Positions 44,461-52,456 of a stretch of 64,000 bases of DNA are shown here, piece after piece. The notes below the pieces were generated by a model. It had not been told where the DNA came from and did not search any database. It saw only the letters and a program-made list of their open reading frames with translations. The stretch is from PBB1 sp043738425. Its GTDB lineage: Bacteria > Pseudomonadota > Gammaproteobacteria > Burkholderiales > Burkholderiaceae_C. The position numbers and the translations under genes were made by a program. Positions within the stretch are counted from its first letter, which is position 1, and the number at the start of each line of letters is the position of its first letter. The stretch spans positions 17,445-81,444 of the forward strand of contig JAYUGJ010000007.1 of assembly GCA_043738425.1 (NCBI GenBank), read 5' to 3'.

Positions 44461-44643
44461 GGGTGTCCGCTGCAAACCGTGGGCTGCATTCCTGAACCCA
44501 AAGGATTCAGGTGGGCCGGGTCAACCGTGTTTCGAGTTCGTCTGACGCGAGACGATCACACCTGCTCGGCAATGTTCCCAGCCCTGGCTCGCAAGAGCAT
44601 CGGTTCAGGAAATTAAAAACCCACGCGAATACAGCGGACGTGC
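44461..44643 (-). ncRNA. ssrS: 6S RNA
   Basis: On the minus strand, downstream of zapA (the classic zapA-ssrS order), the sequence shows 6S hallmarks. CCTGAACCGATGC lies on the 5' arm. CCTGAATCC, a TTT loop and GGGTTCAGG, then GCAGCC, lie on the 3' arm. Closing helices GTCCGCTG/CAGCGGAC (44632-44639 with 44465-44472) and CGTGGG/CCCACG join the two ends. 6S RNA mimics an open promoter and binds sigma-70 RNA polymerase in stationary phase. The ends are approximate, giving about 180 nt, the expected size. Confidence 0.88.
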
Positions 44644-44704
44644 GCAGTCTAGGCCGCAGGCCTACGGCACTGGTGGCAGCAAGGTGACACCAGCGCGCAC
44701 GGCA

Positions 44705-45034
44705 TCACAACAATTGCCCGTTTTCGCTGAGCGCGTTGTCGATGCGTGAAATCAACGCATCGACAGCGGCCGCATGCGGCTGCGTCGCGCCATTCATTTC
44801 GGCGCCCGCACCCGCGCTGGCCACCGCTGCCGCGGGCCGCTGTTCCAACGCAAACGCCAGGTTCAGCGCGGCCAGCACCGCGATGCGTTCGCGTGCCTTG
44901 ACCTTGCCCGCGCTGCGGATCGCGGTCATTTCGCGGTCGACCGCAACGACTGCGGCTTGCAGCTGCACCTCACCGCCTTCCGGGCAGCCCAACACATAGC
45001 TTTGATCGAGGATGGTGACTTCAACTTGTTTCAT
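44705..45034 (-). CDS. zapA: ZapA cell division protein
   Basis: ZapA bundles FtsZ filaments at the division ring. The 109-residue protein has the N-terminal FtsZ-binding domain (MKQVEVTILDQSYVLGCPEGGE), a coiled-coil core (LQAAVVAVDREMTAIRSAGKVKARERIAVLAALNLAFAL) and an Ala-rich end. Its ATG overlaps the stop of the upstream coiled-coil gene (ATGA). 6S RNA follows 61 bases downstream. Confidence 0.94.
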   Translation of the reverse strand: MKQVEVTILDQSYVLGCPEGGEVQLQAAVVAVDREMTAIRSAGKVKARERIAVLAALNLAFALEQRPAAAVASAGAGAEMNGATQPHAAAVDALISRIDNALSENGQLL

Positions 45035-45258
45035 GGCGCGTCTGGGTGTGGCGAGGGGTCAGGTGTGTTGTCGATCGGCAAACGCGCCAGCAAGGTGTCG
45101 ATGCGGCTGCGCGCTGCATTCAGGCGGGAGCGCAGGCTGTCACGGTCGCTGGTGAGTACGGCCACCTGCTGCTCCAGCAGGGCTTGTGTGCGCTGCAACT
45201 CGTGGTGGTGCAACAGCAAGCGCTCGACGCGGTCGGCAAGTTCGTCGAGCTTTGACAT
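45031..45258 (-). CDS. Small ZapB-like/TIGR02449-type coiled-coil protein
   Basis: This 75-residue protein is almost entirely a coiled coil (DELADRVERLLLHHHELQRTQALLEQQVAVLTSDRDSLRSRLNAARSRIDTLLARL) ending in a Pro/Asp tail. Small coiled-coil genes of this type precede zapA in many beta- and gamma-proteobacteria and are thought to act in division, but this is not shown for this family. It is coupled to zapA by a 4-base overlap. Confidence 0.8.
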   Translation of the reverse strand: MSKLDELADRVERLLLHHHELQRTQALLEQQVAVLTSDRDSLRSRLNAARSRIDTLLARLPIDNTPDPSPHPDAP

Positions 45259-45286
45259 AGCGCGGCCTTGGTCAAAAACGGGTTAT

Positions 45287-45312
45287 CGATTGTAGGGTGG
45301 ACCCTACAATCG
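45287..45312. promoter_or_regulatory. Perfect 26-bp palindrome upstream of the B12 riboswitch
   Basis: CGATTGTAGGGT and its exact reverse complement ACCCTACAATCG flank a 2-base centre (GG). It lies 28 bases past the start of the minus-strand coiled-coil gene and just before the riboswitch. It could be an operator for a dimeric regulator of either direction, or a hairpin in the btuB leader. No known site is assigned. Confidence 0.5.
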
Positions 45313-45317
45313 GCGGC

Positions 45318-45550
45318 TGTTTGGTGCTCGCGCTGGTGTTCTTGCCAGCGCAGTTCAACGGGAAGCAGGAAAGGCGGCAACGCCTTCAAACTGCGCTGCC
45401 CCCGCAACGGTACGGTGGACGAAATTTTTGGTCGGTTGCGAGATGCACCGGTCGACGTTTCAGCTTTTGCGCACACACCACTGGAGGCGTTTTCGTCTCT
45501 GGGAAGGTCGCTGAGGTCGCCTCCATCAGCCCGGATACCGGCCAACAAGC
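45318..45550 (+). promoter_or_regulatory. Cobalamin (B12) riboswitch
   Basis: The leader of btuB contains the conserved core of the adenosylcobalamin riboswitch: GGGAAGCAGG near 45359, the CTGCCCCCGCAAC segment around 45394-45407, and the B12 box AGCCCGGATACCGGCC at 45528-45543, close to the consensus. These elements are in the right order and spacing. Binding of cobalamin is expected to lower expression of the downstream uptake and salvage operon. Boundaries are approximate. The 83 bases from here to btuB probably carry the expression platform. Confidence 0.93.
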
Positions 45551-45633
45551 GGGTGCGTCAGCAATGGCGCGCCTACAACGTATGCGCCTGCGGGGAAGCG
45601 GGTCGCGTGCAATTTTGTCGGACTCTTCTCACC

Positions 45634-47604
45634 ATGTTTTCTTTATCCACGGCGCCATGCGCGCCGGCGGCCGCGCGCCGCCATATTTCGTTCGTCTCGC
45701 GTTTTTTGAGTGCCGCGGCTTGCGCGGCAGCCCTTGGCTGCATGCCGGTGCGGGCGCAAACCGCCGCACCGAACCCGCCACCCGCGTCGACACCAACCGC
45801 CTTGCCGCAGGTCGTCGTCATCGCCACCCGTGAGCCGTTGCCGCTGGACCGTGTCACCGCCGATGTGGTGGTGATCGATGCCCAACGCATCCGTGAATCG
45901 ACCGCCGATTCGCTCGAAGATTTGTTGCGCCGCGAAGCCGGTATCCAGGTCTCGCGCAATGGCGGGCCGGGGCACGCGGCGGGTGTCATCACGCGCGGTG
46001 CCAGCACCGGCAGCACGCTGGTGCTGATCGATGGGGTGCGCATCGGCTCGGCCACGCTGGGTCTGGTGTCGTTCGAGGCCATCAGCCTGGCGCAAATCGA
46101 GCGCATCGAGGTGTTGCGCGGGCCGGGGTCAAGTCTTTACGGCGCGGATGCGGTCGGTGGTGTGGTGCGCATCACCACGCTGCGCGGTGCCGGTGCGGCG
46201 CGCTTTTCTGGCCACGTGGCGGCTGGCGAATACGGCTCGTACGAAGGCGATGTGTCGGTCTCGGGCAGCGGCGCGGACAGCCTGAGTGCGTTCGACTACG
46301 CCGCTTCCATAGGCCACGAAAGCAGCGACGGCACCTCGACCTTGCGTCCCGGCGACGCCCTCGGCAACTACAACCGCGACCACGACGGCTTTCGCCGCCG
46401 CACCGCGCAATTGCGGCTCGGCTACACCGTGGCCCCCGGGCACCGCGTGGCGTTTGGCGTCATCGACTCGCGGCTGGTGTCGCAGTACGACGCGTCTGAA
46501 TTTGCGCCGCCGAATTTTGCGCAAGACGCGACGCCGAATTTTCGCAATCGGCTCGACACGCAGGTGCTGTCGCTCAGCTACGACGGCGCGGTGAATTCGT
46601 TCTGGACCACGCGGGTGCAGCTGGCGCACAACGAAGACGACTCGCTGGACGGCGCCAATTTGCCGAACCGATTCGTCACCCGGCGCAACCAGTTCACCTG
46701 GCAAAACGCGTTCACTATCGACGCCCGCCAGCAAGTCGTGGCGGTGTTGGAGCGGCTCGAAGAAAAAGCCCGGTCGAGCGGTTTTGCCAGCAACAAACGG
46801 CGTGACAACAATGCGGTCGGCGTCGGCTACAGCGGCCAATTCGGTGCCCACCGCATCTCGGCCGATGTGCGCTACGACGACAACTCGGCGTACGGCAACC
46901 AAACCACCGGGCGACTCGGTTGGGGCTACGAGTTCACGCCTGGCTGGACGTTGCGTGCGCTCGCGGGCACCACCTTTCGCGCGCCCAGCTTCAACGACTT
47001 GTTCTACAGCGGTTACGGTGTCGCCACCTTGCGGCCGGAGCAAGGCCGCAGCGTCGAAGTCGGTTTGAATTGGCGCGCTGCCGACAGCAGCGCGTCGGCC
47101 ACGCTGTACCAGAACCGGGTCCGCGATTTGATCGGCTACGAGGCGCGCCGCAGCTTCTGCCCTGCCGATGCGGCCTACGACTTCGGTTGCGCGCGCAACA
47201 TCAACCGGGCGCGTTTGCAAGGGGCCACCTTGGCAGCGGCACACCGCATCGGCGCACTCAGCCTGCGCGGCAGCATTGATTTGCTGGACGCCAAGGACCA
47301 GCGCACCGACCAGCGGCTGCAACGCCGCGCCAAGCACCAGGAAACGCTCAGCGCCGACTACCAGATCGGCAGCGTGACGCTGGGGGCGGCGTTGTTGTCG
47401 ATGGGTGACCGACCCGACGGCGGCAAAACCCTGGGCGGCTACGCCACGCTGGACCTGCAGGCGCGCTGGCAGCTTGCGCCGCACTGGCAGCTCGAAGCCA
47501 AGCTGCTCAATGTGGGTGACCGCGATTACGAACCCGCGCGCGACTACCGCTCGCTGGGCCGCCAGGCGTGGCTGGGCGTGCGTTTCAGCGGCATCGGGTT
47601 GTAG
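45634..47604 (+). CDS. btuB: BtuB-like TonB-dependent cobalamin receptor
   Basis: BtuB imports corrinoids across the outer membrane using TonB energy. The 656-residue protein has a signal peptide (about 1-40, ending VRAQ), a TonB-box-like VVIATRE, the plug domain (EDLLRREAGIQVSRNGGPG, GASTGSTLVLIDGVRIGSATLG, IERIEVLRGPGSSLYGADAVGGVVRITT) and a 22-strand barrel ending RSLGRQAWLGVRFSGIGL. The riboswitch upstream and the Cob/Btu genes downstream support a cobalamin substrate. ATG 45634 gives a normal signal peptide. Confidence 0.95.
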   Translation: MFSLSTAPCAPAAARRHISFVSRFLSAAACAAALGCMPVRAQTAAPNPPPASTPTALPQVVVIATREPLPLDRVTADVVVIDAQRIRESTADSLEDLLRREAGIQVSRNGGPGHAAGVITRGASTGSTLVLIDGVRIGSATLGLVSFEAISLAQIERIEVLRGPGSSLYGADAVGGVVRITTLRGAGAARFSGHVAAGEYGSYEGDVSVSGSGADSLSAFDYAASIGHESSDGTSTLRPGDALGNYNRDHDGFRRRTAQLRLGYTVAPGHRVAFGVIDSRLVSQYDASEFAPPNFAQDATPNFRNRLDTQVLSLSYDGAVNSFWTTRVQLAHNEDDSLDGANLPNRFVTRRNQFTWQNAFTIDARQQVVAVLERLEEKARSSGFASNKRRDNNAVGVGYSGQFGAHRISADVRYDDNSAYGNQTTGRLGWGYEFTPGWTLRALAGTTFRAPSFNDLFYSGYGVATLRPEQGRSVEVGLNWRAADSSASATLYQNRVRDLIGYEARRSFCPADAAYDFGCARNINRARLQGATLAAAHRIGALSLRGSIDLLDAKDQRTDQRLQRRAKHQETLSADYQIGSVTLGAALLSMGDRPDGGKTLGGYATLDLQARWQLAPHWQLEAKLLNVGDRDYEPARDYRSLGRQAWLGVRFSGIGL

Positions 47605-47684
47605 GCACTGCCAGTGGTCGGGCGCGGTCAAAGCGCCCGACACTGCACCCCGTAGTCACAGCAAGAAGAAGGCAGGCACAACCG

Positions 47685-48242
47685 ATGAATGAATTGATCC
47701 TCGGCGGGCAGCGCAGCGGCAAATCGCGTTGCGCTGAACAACGTGCCGCCGCGTGGCTGGCCGCACCCGACCACGCGGCGGTGTTGTTGGCCACCGCCCG
47801 CGCGGGCGATGAAGAAATGCGCCTGCGCATTGCGCACCACCGGCTTGAACGGGCCGAGCGGGTGCCACGCTTGAAGTGCGAGGAAGTGCCGGTGGAACTG
47901 GCGCAAGCGGTGTTTTTGCACAGCGCGCCGCACTGCCTGGTGGTGGTCGATTGCCTGACGCTGTGGCTGACCAATTTGCTGATGCCGCTGGCCGGTGAAC
48001 CGCTCGACGCCATCGCCCTGGACGCGGCGCGCGAGTCGCTGTGTGACGCCATCAGCGCGACCAGCGGCCCGCTGCTGCTGGTGTCGAACGAAATCGGTTT
48101 GGGCGTGACGCCGCTGTCGCGTGAGGCGCGCCATTTCGTTGATGAGTTGGGCCGCTTGCACCAGGCGGTGGCGGCCCGCTGCGCTCGCGTCACCTTCATG
48201 GTCGCGGGCATCGAAGTGCCGGTGAAGCGGGCCCCGCTGTGA
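47685..48242 (+). CDS. cobU: CobU/CobP adenosylcobinamide kinase/guanylyltransferase
   Basis: CobU phosphorylates adenosylcobinamide and transfers GMP to give AdoCbi-GDP, the step before CobS. The 185-residue protein has the P-loop GGQRSGKS (residues 7-14), the paired His (H51, H52 in RIAHHR) near the guanylylation site, VVVDCLTLWLTNLL and VSNEIGLGVTPLSREARHFVDELG. ATG 47685 lies 80 bases after btuB; the stop overlaps btuF by TGATG. Confidence 0.95.
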   Translation: MNELILGGQRSGKSRCAEQRAAAWLAAPDHAAVLLATARAGDEEMRLRIAHHRLERAERVPRLKCEEVPVELAQAVFLHSAPHCLVVVDCLTLWLTNLLMPLAGEPLDAIALDAARESLCDAISATSGPLLLVSNEIGLGVTPLSREARHFVDELGRLHQAVAARCARVTFMVAGIEVPVKRAPL

Positions 48243-49324
48243 TGCGGCAACCGCGCCCATTGGTGCGCCCATTTGCGCGGCCATTACTGCGGCCATTACT
48301 GCGGCCATTTCCGCGCCCATTGGTGCGGCTGCCGCGTGCGGCCGGCGGCAGGTCGGTGGCGCGCGCAGCGGCTGCAGTGGCCGCGGTGGCCTGGTTGGGG
48401 GCCGCGTTGTTGTTCGCGTTATTCGCCGCATCGTTCGCCCGTGCCACGCCGCTGCCAGTGCAGGTTGAGCCGTCCTATACACCTGGCACCACGCCGATGA
48501 AACCGGCGCTGCCGATCACCGTGCGTGACGACCGCGCGGTGGCGCTCACCTTTGTGGCATCGCCGCAGCGCATCGTCAGCTTGCTGCCGTCGCTGACCGA
48601 AAGCGTGTGCGCGCTCGGCGGCTGCGCGCGTCTGGTCGGCACCGACCGCTATTCGAACTGGCCCGCCGCGGTGGCGCGGCTGCCGAAGTTGGGCGGCCTG
48701 GAAGACGCCAACCTGGAACGCATCGTCGCGCTGCAACCCGAGGTGGTGCTGGTCGCACCATCGTCGCGCGTGATCGAGCGGCTGCAGTCGTTGGGCGTGC
48801 AGGTGCTGGTGCTCGAATCGAAAACCCATGCCGATGTGCAGCGCTCGCTGGGCGTGCTGGCGCAGTTGTTGGGCACGCCCGATGCGGCTGCGCTGGTGTG
48901 GGCGGCGATGGCGCGCGAGGTAGCAGCCGCCGCCGCGCGGGTGCCGCCATCGCTGCGCGGGCAACGCGTTTACTTCGAGGTCGATGCGACGCCGTATGCC
49001 GCTGGTGCCAGCTCATTCATCGGCGAGACCCTGGCGCAGTTGCACATGGCCAACGCGGTGCCTGCTGCGCTCGGTCCGTTTCCGCAACTGAACCCGGAGT
49101 TCGTCGTGCGTGCGCAGCCCGATGTGGTGATGGCCGGTCAGCGTGACCTGGCCGCCATGCCGCGCCGCCCTGGCTGGAACCGGCTGACGGCGCTGCGCGA
49201 CGGCCGCACCTGCGGCTTCGCTGCGGCGCACTACGACGTGCTGGTGCGCCCCGGCCCGCGGTTGGGCGAGGCCGCATCGCTGCTGGCCGATTGCCTGGTG
49301 CACCTCGACGTCGCCACACCATGA
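48242..49324 (+). CDS. btuF: BtuF-like periplasmic cobalamin-binding protein
   Basis: BtuF delivers corrinoids to the BtuCD transporter. The 360-residue product has the binding fold (RIVSLLPSLTESVCALGGCARLVGTDRYSNWP, LEDANLERIVALQPEVVL, FYEVDATPYAAGASSF-like region, ALRDGRTCGF). Before the signal peptide (hydrophobic stretch at about 41-64) there is an odd basic Pro-rich N-terminus of about 30 residues made of a 12-bp repeat (see repeat entry), so the true start could be later. It is coupled to cobU and lies seven bases before btuC. Confidence 0.92.
   Translation: MRQPRPLVRPFARPLLRPLLRPFPRPLVRLPRAAGGRSVARAAAAVAAVAWLGAALLFALFAASFARATPLPVQVEPSYTPGTTPMKPALPITVRDDRAVALTFVASPQRIVSLLPSLTESVCALGGCARLVGTDRYSNWPAAVARLPKLGGLEDANLERIVALQPEVVLVAPSSRVIERLQSLGVQVLVLESKTHADVQRSLGVLAQLLGTPDAAALVWAAMAREVAAAAARVPPSLRGQRVYFEVDATPYAAGASSFIGETLAQLHMANAVPAALGPFPQLNPEFVVRAQPDVVMAGQRDLAAMPRRPGWNRLTALRDGRTCGFAAAHYDVLVRPGPRLGEAASLLADCLVHLDVATP
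48253..48324 (+). repeat. 12-bp tandem repeat x6 at the 5' end of btuF
   Basis: Six copies in exact 12-bp register (units such as GCGGCCATTACT and GCGCCCATTGGT) encode RPxx tetrapeptides: RPLV, RPFA, RPLL, RPLL, RPFP, RPLV. Two adjacent copies are identical. The array lies 11 bases after the btuF start. Confidence 0.95.
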
Positions 49325-49331
49325 GCGCGCC

Positions 49332-50474
49332 ATGAGTGACGCCGCGCCGGCAGAAACCGACCGCACGCGGGCGTTCGATGCGGCGCAGGCCATGGGCCAC
49401 GCGAGTGATCACGCCAGTGACCACAGCCTGCGTGAGCCCGGCAGTCGAGACCGCAGCGCTGAGCGCGCCGGTGATGCAGGCCGCCTGCGCCGCCGCCATT
49501 TGGCTATCGGCCTGCTGCTGGCGAGCGGCGGGTTGGCGCTTGCCGGTCTTGCCGCGGGCAGCGACGGCTGGTCGCTGCCGTCGCCCGGCGGGTGGCGCAC
49601 CGATGTGATCGCCAGCCAGATTCGCGCGCCGCGCACGCTCGGTGCGTGGTTGGTCGGTGCGCTGCTGGGCGTGGCCGGTGCGGTTGCGCAGGGCTTGTTT
49701 CGCAACCCGCTGGCCGATCCGTTTTTGCTCGGTTCGGCCTCGGGCGCGTCGCTGGCCGTGGTGTTGGTGTTGGCCGCGGGCTCGCTCGGTGGCGGGGTCA
49801 TTGGTTGGTCGGCCAGCCAGGGGTTGCTGCGCCTGGGGCTGGTCGGTGCGGCATTCGTCGGCGCGTTTGCGGGTGTTGCGTTGACGCTGGCATTGGCGCG
49901 CGGCGCGCAGCAAACGCCGCGCTTGTTGCTGGCCGGTGTGGTGGTCGGCGTGGTGTTGTCGGCGCTGGGCGATCTCGTCAGCAGCGCTGCGCCCGAAGCG
50001 CTGCGCGGCAAGCAGGTGTTCATGTTGGGCACCACCGGTTTTTTGGGCTGGGGCAGCGTGGCAGTGCTCGGCGCGGGCGTGTTGTTGACGGTGCCCATCG
50101 CGTGGCGGCTGGCCCGACTGCTCGATGCGTTGACCCTCGGCGAAGACAGTGCGCGCAGCCTTGGGCTGGCGCTGGCGCGTTGGCGGCTGGTGCTGGTGGC
50201 GGTGCTGGCGCTGGCCACCGGCATCGCGGTGTCGCAGGCCGGGCTGGTCGCGTTTGTCGGCTTGGCCGCGCCGCATCTGGTGCGCCGCTGCGCGCCAGCG
50301 CCGAACGGCTACACCGTGCTGGCCAGCGCGGCCGCCGGTGGCGTGTTGTTGTTGGCCGCCGATGTGCTGGCGCGCACCTTAATTGCACCGCTCGAGTTGC
50401 CGGTCGGTGTGCTGACTGCGGTGCTCGGCGGCGCGTACTTGCTTTGGATGCTGCGCCAGCGCCGCACCAGATGA
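49332..50474 (+). CDS. btuC: BtuC-like ABC permease for cobalamin
   Basis: This is the FecCD/BtuC-family inner-membrane permease. The 380-residue protein has a long hydrophilic N-terminus (about 55 residues, with a His-Ala-Ser-Asp repeat), then about ten membrane helices and the family motifs RAPRTLGAWLVGALLGVAGAVAQGLFRNPLADPFLLG and FVGLAAPHLVRRC. It is coupled to btuD by ATGA. Co-location with btuF, btuD and the riboswitch supports corrinoid rather than siderophore transport. Confidence 0.94.
   Translation: MSDAAPAETDRTRAFDAAQAMGHASDHASDHSLREPGSRDRSAERAGDAGRLRRRHLAIGLLLASGGLALAGLAAGSDGWSLPSPGGWRTDVIASQIRAPRTLGAWLVGALLGVAGAVAQGLFRNPLADPFLLGSASGASLAVVLVLAAGSLGGGVIGWSASQGLLRLGLVGAAFVGAFAGVALTLALARGAQQTPRLLLAGVVVGVVLSALGDLVSSAAPEALRGKQVFMLGTTGFLGWGSVAVLGAGVLLTVPIAWRLARLLDALTLGEDSARSLGLALARWRLVLVAVLALATGIAVSQAGLVAFVGLAAPHLVRRCAPAPNGYTVLASAAAGGVLLLAADVLARTLIAPLELPVGVLTAVLGGAYLLWMLRQRRTR
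49398..49421 (+). repeat. 12-bp direct repeat x2 at the 5' end of btuC
   Basis: Two near-identical 12-bp units (CACGCGAGTGAT and CACGCCAGTGAC) encode HASD-HASD in the hydrophilic N-terminus of BtuC, before the first membrane helix. Short on its own, it fits the 12-bp pattern of neighbouring genes. Confidence 0.6.
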
Positions 50475-51283
50475 ACGCGTTGCCTGCCGCGGTGTTGCAA
50501 GCCGTCGGCGCGCCGCGTGCGTTGTTGTTCGCCGATGCGGTACACGCTGGCCTGGGTGGCCGGCCGGTGCTGCACGGCATAACGCTTGCGCTGCAGCCCG
50601 GCTGGACCGCCATCGTCGGGCCCAACGGCGGTGGCAAATCGACGCTGCTGCGTGTGCTGGCAGGTTTGCTGCCGGTGTCCGGGGGTCAGGTCTTGATGGA
50701 CGGTCGACCCATCGACGCACACCGCGCGCGCACACGCGGTCAATGCATCGCGTGGCTGGCGCAGCACGACGCTGCGGAGTCCAGCGGCGAGCTCACGGTG
50801 CGCGATGTGGTGCAGCTCGGCCGCCTGCCGCACCTCGGCCTGTTCGCCGGCGCGGGCCCGCACGACGATGCAGCGGTCGATGCGGCGATGCACGCAACCG
50901 AATGCAGCGCCTGGCACGGCCGCGCGCTGCACGAACTGTCGGGCGGCGAACGCCAGCGCGTGTTGTTGGCGCGCGCGCTGGCGGTGTGCGCGCCGGTGCT
51001 GCTGCTCGATGAGCCGACCACCCACCTCGACCCGCCGCACCAGGTGGCGGTGGTGCGCTTGCTGCAACGCCTGGCCGCGTCGGGCACGGCGGTCGTCAGC
51101 GTGCTGCACGACCTGCCGCTGGCGCTGCAGGCCGACCGCCTGGTGGTGCTGCAAGACGGCCAACTGCGCGCCGATGGATCACCGCAATCGGCGGCGGTGC
51201 AGGCCGCACTGGTCAGCGTATTCGGCGGCGCGTTGTCGATCGAACACGTCGGCGGCCGACTGACGGCGGTGCCGGTGTTGTGA
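50471..51283 (+). CDS. btuD: BtuD-like ABC transporter ATPase
   Basis: This is the ATPase of the cobalamin importer. The 270-residue protein has Walker A GPNGGGKS (50-57), the signature LSGGERQRVLLARAL, Walker B VLLLDEPTTHLD and the H-loop VLHDLPLAL. It begins with a roughly 20-residue extension before the ABC core. It is coupled to btuC by a 4-base overlap. Confidence 0.95.
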   Translation: MNALPAAVLQAVGAPRALLFADAVHAGLGGRPVLHGITLALQPGWTAIVGPNGGGKSTLLRVLAGLLPVSGGQVLMDGRPIDAHRARTRGQCIAWLAQHDAAESSGELTVRDVVQLGRLPHLGLFAGAGPHDDAAVDAAMHATECSAWHGRALHELSGGERQRVLLARALAVCAPVLLLDEPTTHLDPPHQVAVVRLLQRLAASGTAVVSVLHDLPLALQADRLVVLQDGQLRADGSPQSAAVQAALVSVFGGALSIEHVGGRLTAVPVL

Positions 51284-51325
51284 TGGCGGCTGCGAGGTCA
51301 CGCATGCAAAACGGAACGTTCGATC

Positions 51326-52456
51326 TTGACCTTGGCCATGACCGTGACCGTGACCGTGACCGTGACCACCACCATGACCACGTCGCCTGACGCTGCGCAG
51401 CCGTTCGACCCCGCCGCGCTGCGCGCGCGGCTGCAGCACCTGCTCGACCAGAAAACCAAACCGCTCGGCGCGCTCGGCCGCATCGAAGCGTTGGCGTTGC
51501 AGATCGGCTTGATTCAGCGCACCACGCAACCGCGGTGGCTGCAGCCGCAGCTGGTGGTGTTTGCCGCCGACCACGGTCTGGCCGCGCACGGCGTGTCGGC
51601 GTATCCGGCCGATGTGACCTGGCAAATGGTCGAGAACTTCTTGGCCGGTGGTGCTGCCGTCAGCGTGCTGGCGCGCCAGCATGGCCTGGCGTTGACGGTG
51701 GTCGATTCCGGGGTGCGCCACGACTTCGCGCCGCGACCCGGCTTGTGCGATAAAAAAATCGCACACGGCACGGCCGACGCGCTGGCGGGCCCGGCGATGA
51801 CCGCCGCACAGTGCGCGCAGGCGCTGCAAGCCGGTCGCGAGGTGGTGCGTGGTTTGCCCGGCAATGTGCTGCTGCTGGGTGAAATGGGCATCGGCAACAC
51901 CTCCAGCGCCGCGCTGTTGCTGGCGCGGCTCACCGGCGAGCCGATCGAGCGCTGCGTCGGCCGCGGCACCGGTCTCGACGATGCCGGCATGGTCCGCAAA
52001 CTGGCGGTGCTGCGCGCGGTGCTGGCACAACACGCCGCGGCCATGGAGCCGATGCAAGCGCTGGCTGCATTCGGCGGCTTCGAGATCGCGATGCTGGTCG
52101 GCGCAGTGCAGCAGGCGGTCGACAGGCGCCGCGTGGTGGTGGTCGACGGCTTCATCACCGGCGCGGCGGTGCTGGTAGCGCAGCGGCTGATGCCGAGCGC
52201 GCTGGCTGCGTCGATACCCGACGGCTGCGTGTTTGCGCACCGTTCCGACGAAGCCGGCCACGCGCTGATGCTGCACACCTTGGGTGTCACGCCGTTGCTC
52301 GATCTGGGCCTGCGGTTGGGTGAGGGTTCGGGGGCCGCATTGGCCTGGCCGCTGCTGCAAAGCGCGGTGCTGTTGTTCAACGAGATGGCCAGCTTCGACT
52401 CGGCCGGTGTGTCGGCGCAAACCACCGGCCCGGTCGATGGGCCGACCCGCAGATGA
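51326..52456 (+). CDS. cobT: CobT, nicotinate-nucleotide:DMB phosphoribosyltransferase
   Basis: CobT activates the lower-ligand base (DMB) as alpha-ribazole phosphate. The core shows DQKTKPLGALGRIEALALQIG, VFAADHGLAAHGVSAYPADVTWQMV, GEMGIGNTSSAALLLARLTG and the C-terminal LRLGEGSGAALAWPLL with the catalytic Glu. Starts are ambiguous: TTG 51326 (376 residues, GGAA about 9 bases upstream), ATG 51338, or ATG 51374 (360 residues), which would skip the Thr-Val repeat. It overlaps cobS by ATGA. Confidence 0.94.
   Translation: MTLAMTVTVTVTVTTTMTTSPDAAQPFDPAALRARLQHLLDQKTKPLGALGRIEALALQIGLIQRTTQPRWLQPQLVVFAADHGLAAHGVSAYPADVTWQMVENFLAGGAAVSVLARQHGLALTVVDSGVRHDFAPRPGLCDKKIAHGTADALAGPAMTAAQCAQALQAGREVVRGLPGNVLLLGEMGIGNTSSAALLLARLTGEPIERCVGRGTGLDDAGMVRKLAVLRAVLAQHAAAMEPMQALAAFGGFEIAMLVGAVQQAVDRRRVVVVDGFITGAAVLVAQRLMPSALAASIPDGCVFAHRSDEAGHALMLHTLGVTPLLDLGLRLGEGSGAALAWPLLQSAVLLFNEMASFDSAGVSAQTTGPVDGPTRR
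51340..51363 (+). repeat. 6-bp tandem repeat GACCGT x4 at the 5' end of cobT
   Basis: Four copies of GACCGT followed by related GACCAC units encode Thr-Val repeats at the extreme N-terminus of CobT, or lie in its leader if the ATG at 51374 is the real start. Confidence 0.85.

Noticed and set aside
48239..48241. GTG at 48239 as the start of btuF
   Set aside because: The ATG three bases later overlaps the cobU stop as TGATG and is the simpler choice; neither has a clear ribosome binding site.
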